This document shows, in pieces, positions 58,681 through 64,000 of a stretch of 64,000 bases of DNA. A program made the position numbers and the translations under genes. Below the pieces are notes generated by a model. That model did no database searches and was not told the DNA's origin. It saw only the letters and a list, made by a program, of their open reading frames with translations. Every line of letters begins with the position of its first letter. Position 1 is the first letter of the stretch. Source of the stretch: Burkholderia sp. Leaf177 (GTDB taxonomy: Bacteria > Pseudomonadota > Gammaproteobacteria > Burkholderiales > Burkholderiaceae); NCBI RefSeq assembly GCF_001424345.1, contig NZ_LMPF01000024.1, forward strand, positions 200,122 through 264,121. Reading direction: 5' to 3'.

Positions 58681-59106
58681 TCAGTCTTTTTCAGGCTCGG
58701 CAGGAAGTACGGCGCGCACCTGGCTCGCCACGCGGCCGTTTGCGAGTGCAATGTCCGGGCTGGTTTGCAACATCGGCAAATAGTGAACGTCGAAGGCGGC
58801 GTTGCGGTCCTTGGCTCCGAACATCGATGTCACCGCTTGCGCCATGTCGATGCGTGCGTCGGGCGTGGCTTCCGAATCGTCGATGACATCGTCGAGCGCC
58901 GCGATCAGCGTCGAGAGCGGCCCGAGCCATTTGAAAGCGCTGCCGTTGATGACGATCTGCAAAAATTCGCCCGGCGATACCGCGCCGAACTCGGCTTCGT
59001 GTCGGGCGCGCAATTCATCGAGAAGACTGCGGTGCAGCGCCAGCAGCGGATGGCGTACATCCTTGAGGAAAGCGGACGCAACGGCGTCGGTCATTCTGGC
59101 GGTCAT
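58681..59106 (-). CDS. Conserved hypothetical protein
   Basis: 141 residues, mostly helical and soluble: DAVASAFLKDVRHPLLALHRSLLDELRARHEAEFG, then LSTLIAALDDVIDDSEATPDARIDMAQAV, and a charged C-terminus. No catalytic motif or membrane segment is apparent. It lies between the EAL gene and the ABC ATPase on the same strand, 36 bp after the EAL gene, so it may share the EAL transcript. I do not recognise the family. Confidence 0.65.
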   Translation of the reverse strand: MTARMTDAVASAFLKDVRHPLLALHRSLLDELRARHEAEFGAVSPGEFLQIVINGSAFKWLGPLSTLIAALDDVIDDSEATPDARIDMAQAVTSMFGAKDRNAAFDVHYLPMLQTSPDIALANGRVASQVRAVLPAEPEKD

Positions 59107-59142
59107 GGGCGGGTTCCGAAATATAAGTTCGATGCCCGAAGC

Positions 59143-60033
59143 CTACACCGTCACGGGTGTGCGCCCTGCATAGCGAATAAATTCCGGCGCAGAAAGCGGT
59201 TCCGAGAAAAGCCATCCCTGCCCGAATTGCGCGCCGCGTGCGTGCAGGTAACACGCCTGCTCCTCGCGCTCGATACCCTCGGCCACGACCTGCACGCCGA
59301 GCGTCTGCGCCATGTCCACGATATGCGACGCCACGCTGCTGGACGCTGCGTCCTGACCGACGGTATCGACGAACGACTTGTCGATCTTCAGCGCATCGAC
59401 CTGGAAATTCTGCAAGTGCGAAAGACTGGAATACCCCGTTCCGAAGTCATCGATATAAACCGGATGCCCGGCGTCGCGAAACGCCTGGATGACTTCCTTT
59501 GCGGCATCGGCGTCGAGGAAACAGCGCTCGGTGGCCTCGATCCGGATCTGTCGCGGCGAAATGCCTGCTTCTGCAAGCGCCGGAGTCAGGCGGTCGAGAA
59601 AGCGCCGCGTGACGAGATCGGGCGCGCTCAGGTTGATCGACACATACATCTCGCGATACCGCTGCAAGAACTCGCCGAGCTCGAACAGGATGGTGTCGAA
59701 CACCTGGTCCGTGATCGCCTGGATCAGCCCGCGATTTTCGGCCAGCGGAATGAAATGATCGGGACGCACGATACGGTTGTTCTGCTTCCATCGGACCAGT
59801 GCTTCAGCGCCAATGCACTGCCGCGTGTCGAGATCGACAATCGGCTGATACGCGACAATAAACTGATGCCGGCGCACGGCGTCGCTGAGCTGCCCGAGCG
59901 GTGAGAGGCGCCGGACCATCAGCAGGCCGAGCCAGGCGGAAACAGCGAGTCCGCCCGCGAGTCCCGCGAACAGCCAGTTCCAGGGAAGAGCGCGCGAACG
60001 GGCAGTACCGGCGATATTGAAGGTGTTCGTCAT
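59143..60033 (-). CDS. Membrane-anchored EAL-domain c-di-GMP phosphodiesterase
   Basis: 296 residues from the ATG at 60033. A single TM helix (LPWNWLFAGLAGGLAVSAWLGLLMV) is followed by an EAL domain (about 50-290). All catalytic residues look intact: EALVRW, INLSAPDL (Asn), ATERCF (Glu), IDDFGTGYSS (Asp-Asp), ALKIDKSF (Lys), VAEGIE (Glu) and FGQGWLF (Gln). It should hydrolyse c-di-GMP. The linker RRLSPLGQLSDAVRRHQFIVAYQPIVDL resembles CSS-motif EAL proteins, but the first TM and periplasmic CSS sensor are absent. Confidence 0.9.
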   Translation of the reverse strand: MTNTFNIAGTARSRALPWNWLFAGLAGGLAVSAWLGLLMVRRLSPLGQLSDAVRRHQFIVAYQPIVDLDTRQCIGAEALVRWKQNNRIVRPDHFIPLAENRGLIQAITDQVFDTILFELGEFLQRYREMYVSINLSAPDLVTRRFLDRLTPALAEAGISPRQIRIEATERCFLDADAAKEVIQAFRDAGHPVYIDDFGTGYSSLSHLQNFQVDALKIDKSFVDTVGQDAASSSVASHIVDMAQTLGVQVVAEGIEREEQACYLHARGAQFGQGWLFSEPLSAPEFIRYAGRTPVTV

Positions 60034-60462
60034 GCGTGAGTCTTCCTGTCCGTCATGCCTTGTGTGCCTCTTGTGGTTTTCGACGCAAGTCACGCCGCGT
60101 GCTTCTGATTGGCTTTGCCGGAAGAAACAGTGTGGTTCAATGTTCACGGGCGCGGCATGCTGGTCTTAGCCAGTGCTCGTGTAGTGCTCGTGTCGTGCTC
60201 ATGTAGCGTTCATGTAGCGCTTATGTGGCGCGACCGCGCGCACGCAAGCGACCCAGTGTAGCGGTCGCGGATGCATCGCTTCAATGCTTCTGCAGCGACG
60301 AAATGTGCCCTTTGGTGGGCTGCCGCACGCCGGTCTAGTACTTTTACGACGCATGTGCGCAGGCGTCTGGCGAATGGCGGATATGGCCGGGACTCGTGAG
60401 AAAATCGGGCAAGCCGTGAACATTCCCACTACTTCGCCACGCCCGACTCAAGGAGGCAATCA
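60034..60462. other. Divergent intergenic region with an 11-bp tandem repeat
   Basis: 429 bp between the EAL gene and the GNAT gene. It contains the repeat at 60173-60227 and must hold both promoters. I find no small gene or tRNA here. Confidence 0.6.
60173..60227. repeat. Five-copy degenerate 11-bp tandem repeat
   Basis: The units are GTGCTCGTGTA, GTGCTCGTGTC, GTGCTCATGTA, GCGTTCATGTA and GCGCTTATGTG. They run head to tail without gaps, and the period is close to one DNA helical turn. Confidence 0.85.
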
Positions 60463-61008
60463 ATGGCACTGGACGATGCCCACGCGTTCACTATCCGCGA
60501 CGCAACCGCAGCCGACTTCGACGCAATCACGCGCATCTATGCGCATTACGTATTGCACGCGCTTGCCACGTTCGAGGAAACGCCGCCCGATGCACATGAA
60601 ATGCGCGCGCGGCATGCGTCCATCACGAACGCGGGCTTGCCTTACCTGGTGGCGCAACAACAGGGCGAAGTGGTCGGTTATACGTATGCGACGGCGTATC
60701 GGCCGCGCTCGGCGTACCGGCATACCATCGAGGATTCGGTTTATATCGCCGATGGTCACGGTGGACGTGGGCTTGGTCTCGCGCTCCTGTCCGCCCTGAT
60801 CGAACGATGCGAAGCCGGCCCATGGCGGCAGATGGTCGCCGTGATCGGCAACAGCGGCAACGCGGGATCGATCGCGCTGCACACGCGGCTTGGCTTCGAA
60901 CATGTCGGCGTCCTGCGCAAGGCGGGCTACAAACACGGCCAATGGGTCGATACCGTGCTCATGCAACGTCCGCTCGGCGAAGACAAACCGTTGCTGCCAC
61001 CGAGATAA
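60463..61008 (+). CDS. GNAT acetyltransferase, phosphinothricin N-acetyltransferase type
   Basis: 181 residues. FTIRDATAADFDAITRIYAHYVLHALATFEETPPDAHEM, YRPRSAYRHTIEDSVYIADGHGGRGLGLALLSALIE and HTRLGFEHVGVLRKAGYKHGQWVDTVLMQRPL (in parts) are characteristic of the Pat/MddA group. Members acetylate phosphinothricin, methionine sulfoximine or related amines. AAGGAGG lies 8 bp before the ATG. The physiological substrate is not known. Confidence 0.88.
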   Translation: MALDDAHAFTIRDATAADFDAITRIYAHYVLHALATFEETPPDAHEMRARHASITNAGLPYLVAQQQGEVVGYTYATAYRPRSAYRHTIEDSVYIADGHGGRGLGLALLSALIERCEAGPWRQMVAVIGNSGNAGSIALHTRLGFEHVGVLRKAGYKHGQWVDTVLMQRPLGEDKPLLPPR

Positions 61009-61075
61009 AGTATGGATCCGCTGTCCTGTTCCACACGGCGTCGCCCGTAATCGCATTTTCCCGTCTGAGTTGCAT

Positions 61076-61669
61076 TTGCCCACGTACACCCTTGCCGCCG
61101 CTGTCACGGCTGAAATCGATATCCGCAAGAGCCGTTTCATCGCGCTGGTCTTGCCGGTCGCCGATCGCGCCGCCGCGATGCTCGAACTCGATTCGCTGCG
61201 CGCCCAACATCCCGCCGCCACGCACGTTTGCTGGGCATTGCTGGCGGGCGGTGAATCGGGCATGTCCGACGACGGCGAACCCTCCGGCACCGCTGGCCGG
61301 CCGATTCTCGAAGTGTTGCGCCACCATGAGGTGGACGGCGTGCTGGCGGCCGTCGTGCGCTACTACGGCGGCATCAAGCTCGGCGCGGGCGGACTCGTGC
61401 GCGCGTACACGGACGCCATCGCGACCGCCATGCAGCTTGCCGAGCGCATTGAACGTGTGGCGCTCGGGCTGCTCGAAGTGGAAGTGGATTACGCCGATGA
61501 AGCCCGCGTTCGGCGATGGGTCGAGCAAGAAGGCCACGCGCTCGCCGAGCCTGGATACGGCATGACGGTAAGCCTTTCCATTCAGATGCCGCTCGCCGTC
61601 CGCGATGCTGCAGCCGATGCAATCCGCGACTTGACGCACGGGCGCGCGGTCATCGTGAAAACACCGTAA
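61076..61669 (+). CDS. YigZ/IMPACT-family protein (probable TTG start)
   Basis: 197 residues. The N-terminal IMPACT domain has EIDIRKSRFIALVLPVADR, HVCWALLAGGESGMSDDGEPSGTAGRPILEVL and VRYYGGIKLGAGGLVRAYTDA in parts. A C-terminal EF-G-like domain (about 130-190) follows. No ATG, GTG or TTG fits better than TTG 61076 (LPTYTLAAAVTAEIDIRKSRF), which agrees with the family start. It is probably cotranscribed with the GNAT gene and the ferredoxin. Function in bacteria is unclear; possibly translation-related. Confidence 0.83.
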   Translation: MPTYTLAAAVTAEIDIRKSRFIALVLPVADRAAAMLELDSLRAQHPAATHVCWALLAGGESGMSDDGEPSGTAGRPILEVLRHHEVDGVLAAVVRYYGGIKLGAGGLVRAYTDAIATAMQLAERIERVALGLLEVEVDYADEARVRRWVEQEGHALAEPGYGMTVSLSIQMPLAVRDAAADAIRDLTHGRAVIVKTP

Positions 61670-61677
61670 AAGTCGCC

Positions 61678-62010
61678 ATGCTCCCGCAAACATTCACGAT
61701 CACTTTGCTGCCGTCGAATCGCAGCTTCCCAGCGGCGGGCGAGATGACCATTCTTGAAGCTGCGGCCTCCGCCGGCTTGCGGTTGTCCAGTTCGTGTCGA
61801 AATGGGACCTGCCGGGCGTGCTTATGCCAGCTGAAAGACGGCGATGTCCACTACAGGATTGAATGGCCGGGTTTGAGCGCTGAAGAAAAAGCTCAAGGCT
61901 GGATTCTTCCGTGCGTGGCGATGCCGCTCGCGAATATAAAAATTCATGCCGATTTCCAGCCGATTCCTCTTGCGGCGGATGCAAAACCTGGCCGTGGCCG
62001 AGGGTTTTGA
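61678..62010 (+). CDS. Plant-type 2Fe-2S ferredoxin
   Basis: 110-residue electron carrier. The cluster motif CRNGTCRAC (Cys-x4-Cys-x2-Cys, about residues 40-48) and the fourth Cys in WILPCVAMPL are present, so the cluster is complete. The sequence starts MLPQTFTITLLPSNRSFPAAGEMTILEAA. The ATG lies 8 bp after the YigZ stop. No reductase or oxygenase partner lies alongside. Confidence 0.9.
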   Translation: MLPQTFTITLLPSNRSFPAAGEMTILEAAASAGLRLSSSCRNGTCRACLCQLKDGDVHYRIEWPGLSAEEKAQGWILPCVAMPLANIKIHADFQPIPLAADAKPGRGRGF

Positions 62011-62198
62011 GACGGCTGACCGGAGCCTTGCGATTGCCCGGGTAATCCGGGATTGTTGTCTTTTATCAATGACCTACGATGTTCTTCCCGGCCACTGCGA
62101 AGCACGCCATTGTTGAGCCGCCTGCAATGAAGGCATCAAAAAGTGTACAATTGCATTTCGTTTAATTTTCTGGCAGGGCCAGAACAACTGAGAACTCA

Positions 62199-62411
62199 AT
62201 GACTAAAGTATTGTTGAAAGAGAACGAGCCTTTCGACGTCGCCATGCGCCGTTTTCGTCGCACCGTCGAACGTACCGGCCTGATTCAGGAACTGAAGTCG
62301 CGTATGGCTTATGAAAAGCCGACCACTGAGCGCAAGCGCAAGAAAGCTGCTGCCGTTGCTCGTCTGCGCAAGCAAATCCGTCGCGCCCAGTTGCCGAAGA
62401 AATTCTATTGA
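62199..62411 (+). CDS. rpsU: 30S ribosomal protein S21
   Basis: 70-residue basic ribosomal protein needed for initiation, starting [21 protein letters not shown] and ending in [16 protein letters not shown]. Standard length. It stands alone, not next to dnaG or rpoD. Confidence 0.97.
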   Translation: MTKVLLKENEPFDVAMRRFRRTVERTGLIQELKSRMAYEKPTTERKRKKAAAVARLRKQIRRAQLPKKFY

Positions 62412-62717
62412 AGTAGTTGTATGGCTCACGGGCCATCCGAACTACGCGTTGCCCTGATGCAATCCGCTCGGGCACACGCCTGGTGACAAATCAAGTTGCC
62501 CCATAAGTCGCGCATTCGCAGGTTGCGGTTATCGCCTGCATCGACCGCCGCGCAAACCAGAATTTGGAAGCCTGCACAATGTGATCATCGTGTGGGCTTT
62601 TGGCGTTTGTTCGGCGTTTTGTTAGCCATGTGCGTGACGCGGAAAAAGCGTGGATCTTAGCTAACAGCCGTAAACGCATAAAGCCCGGATAGACCGGGCT
62701 TTATGCGTTTGAATCTT
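62412..62717. other. Intergenic region between rpsU and tRNA-fMet
   Basis: About 300 bp. Apart from the terminator at 62672-62710 I see no gene or RNA. It contains no credible ORF with a ribosome-binding site. Confidence 0.6.
62672..62710. terminator. Strong bidirectional terminator
   Basis: A perfect 17-bp stem, AAACGCATAAAGCCCGG/CCGGGCTTTATGCGTTT, with loop ATAGA. It lies just after tRNA-fMet on the minus strand and faces rpsU on the plus strand. Confidence 0.9.
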
Positions 62718-62794
<77 letters not shown>

Positions 62795-62889
62795 AAAAAG
62801 ATTATAGCGGGATGGGCATGCGCGGTCAAACCTAATCGACGAATATTGCAACTCGATGAAGCCGCGTTGAATCTATCGTGTCGATCCCA

Positions 62890-64000
62890 CTATGGCGCCG
62901 GATAGGCATCGACACCATTACGCGTGGCATCGAGGCATCGGCGATGTTCTTTCGACAAGCGCTTCAGCAGCGGCAACAACACGACCGCGACCGCCGCCCC
63001 TCCCGCTGCAACCCAGCCCAGACCGAAGAACAGCGACGTGTAAAGCGGCAACGATTGCAGTGGACCGAGATCGCCCGATGGCATGCGCGCCAGGTTGGCG
63101 ACCACGCTGCCGAGATACTGCGACACGCCAGTTGCGACGTAATACGCGCCCATCATGAAACCGCTCATGCGCACGGGTACGTAGTGCGCGATCATCGCGA
63201 GGCCGAGACCCGAGACCAGCAATTCGCCGAGCGAATACAGCCCGTAGCCGCCGACCATGAACCATGACGACACGCGGCCATCGACTGCATAACGGCCACT
63301 GAATGCGAATACGAAGAAGCCCAGTGCCACGACAACGAACCCGAGCGCGTACTTTGCGGCGATCGGCAGATCGATGCCCTTGTTTGCGAGGCGCGTGTAA
63401 CCGATCGCGAGGAACGGGCTCAGCAACATGATCCAGATTGGATTGAGCGCCTGGAATTGCGCCGCGCTCCACGAGAACAGCTTCACGTTGAACAGCGTGA
63501 ACGACGGATCCACGTTGCGAAGCGCGAATAAAGTCAATGAAGTCGACATCTGCTGATAGAAGATGAAGAACAAAATGACTTGCAGCGTCAGGATCAACGC
63601 GGCGAGCAAACCCGCGCGTTCACTGCGATCGCATTTCATCAGCATCCAGCCGAAGATGACAAGAATGGCGGCACCCGCCGCGTACACACAAACCGCCGCG
63701 ACCTGTTCGTTCTGGAGCACGAACACGGTCGCCACGCCAAGCGCTACGGCACCCGCCACGACGGCGGCGAAGTGGCGCCATTGCATGGGTTTGTCGTCGG
63801 GAGCGGAACCAATGCGCGCCACCGTGTTGCGCATGATCGCGAAATTGATCAGGCCAAGCACCATGCCCGCGAAACATACGGCAAACGCGACATGCCAGCC
63901 CCAATGGTCCTTGATCCAGGGTGTGGCGAGCATCGAGATGGTCGAGCCGATATTCACCGACATGTAGTAGATGGTGAACGCGCTGTCGAGCCGCGCGTCG
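62890..64000 (-). CDS. POT-family peptide/H+ symporter (partial, N-terminus off window)
   Basis: About 370 C-terminal residues; the frame is open to the window edge. Near the edge it reads FTIYYMSVNIGSTISMLATPWI, the POT/PTR2 signature region (Y-Y-M-x-x-N-I-G). GELLVSGLGLAMIAHYVPVRMSGFMMGAYYVATGVSQYLG further on is also typical of bacterial Dtp di-/tripeptide transporters. About ten TM segments are present here. The substrate is likely di- or tripeptides. Confidence 0.9.
   Translation of the reverse strand, partial: DARLDSAFTIYYMSVNIGSTISMLATPWIKDHWGWHVAFAVCFAGMVLGLINFAIMRNTVARIGSAPDDKPMQWRHFAAVVAGAVALGVATVFVLQNEQVAAVCVYAAGAAILVIFGWMLMKCDRSERAGLLAALILTLQVILFFIFYQQMSTSLTLFALRNVDPSFTLFNVKLFSWSAAQFQALNPIWIMLLSPFLAIGYTRLANKGIDLPIAAKYALGFVVVALGFFVFAFSGRYAVDGRVSSWFMVGGYGLYSLGELLVSGLGLAMIAHYVPVRMSGFMMGAYYVATGVSQYLGSVVANLARMPSGDLGPLQSLPLYTSLFFGLGWVAAGGAAVAVVLLPLLKRLSKEHRRCLDATRNGVDAYPAP

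Overview
The window is about 64 kb of a gene-dense, roughly 60% GC chromosome from a beta-proteobacterium. It most resembles Burkholderiaceae of the Paraburkholderia/Caballeronia/Burkholderia group. The basis is the gene order thrS-infC-rpmI-rplT-pheS-pheT-ihfA-merR, an aru/ast arginine succinyltransferase operon beside argR, and the protein sequences themselves. There are no rRNA genes, CRISPR arrays, transposases or phage genes. Three tRNA genes are present (Pro-GGG, Val-GAC and initiator Met-CAT). The species assignment is inference from protein resemblance only.

Layout. (1) 1-7300: a minus-strand protocatechuate-branch beta-ketoadipate operon pcaI-pcaJ-pcaF-pcaB-pcaD-pcaC-pcaK. It is divergent from an IclR-type pcaR, and palindromic operator candidates and a promoter lie between them. 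(2) 7304-14042: two LysR regulators, small hypotheticals, tRNA-Pro, a NIPSNAP protein, an MFS transporter, a VOC protein and an AT-rich interval of about 480 bp. (3) 14072-22346: the conserved translation block, on the minus strand, ending in tRNA-Val. infC begins at an ATC codon. (4) 22498-29666: relA, RidA, a hydrolase, the CoA transferase pair scoAB with a divergent PAS-LuxR regulator, a thioesterase and a short-chain dehydrogenase. (5) 29903-43411: electron-transfer-flavoprotein dehydrogenase, aroC, an MFS-acyltransferase fusion, a CBS protein, metY, wrbA, an FAD-linked oxidase, a metallophosphoesterase and a 53-residue membrane peptide. (6) 43576-49426: a LysR regulator divergent from a four-gene aromatic-acid-exporter-like efflux operon (outer-membrane lipoprotein, FUSC inner-membrane protein, DUF1656, HlyD adaptor). 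(7) 49433-58542: the arginine succinyltransferase operon astC-aruF-aruG-astD-astB-astE, preceded by argR and a lone amino-acid ABC ATPase. (8) 58681-64000: an EAL phosphodiesterase, a GNAT acetyltransferase, a YigZ protein, a ferredoxin, rpsU, tRNA-fMet and a partial POT peptide transporter.

How the parts fit. The pca operon takes up an aromatic acid (PcaK) and converts carboxymuconate to succinyl-CoA and acetyl-CoA. The aae-like pump could export excess aromatic acids, and scoAB would handle ketone-type acids. The aru operon turns arginine into glutamate and succinate under ArgR; a good ArgR half-site lies upstream of astC.

I did not find a clearly new multi-gene system. The best candidates for a second look are regulatory: the ATC start of infC, a five-copy 11-bp tandem repeat between the EAL and GNAT genes, a 20-bp palindrome in the SDR/ETF-QO divergent promoter, and the pca and ArgR operator candidates. 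Among genes, an unannotatable-by-length 53-residue membrane peptide and an EAL protein lacking its expected sensor half stand out.
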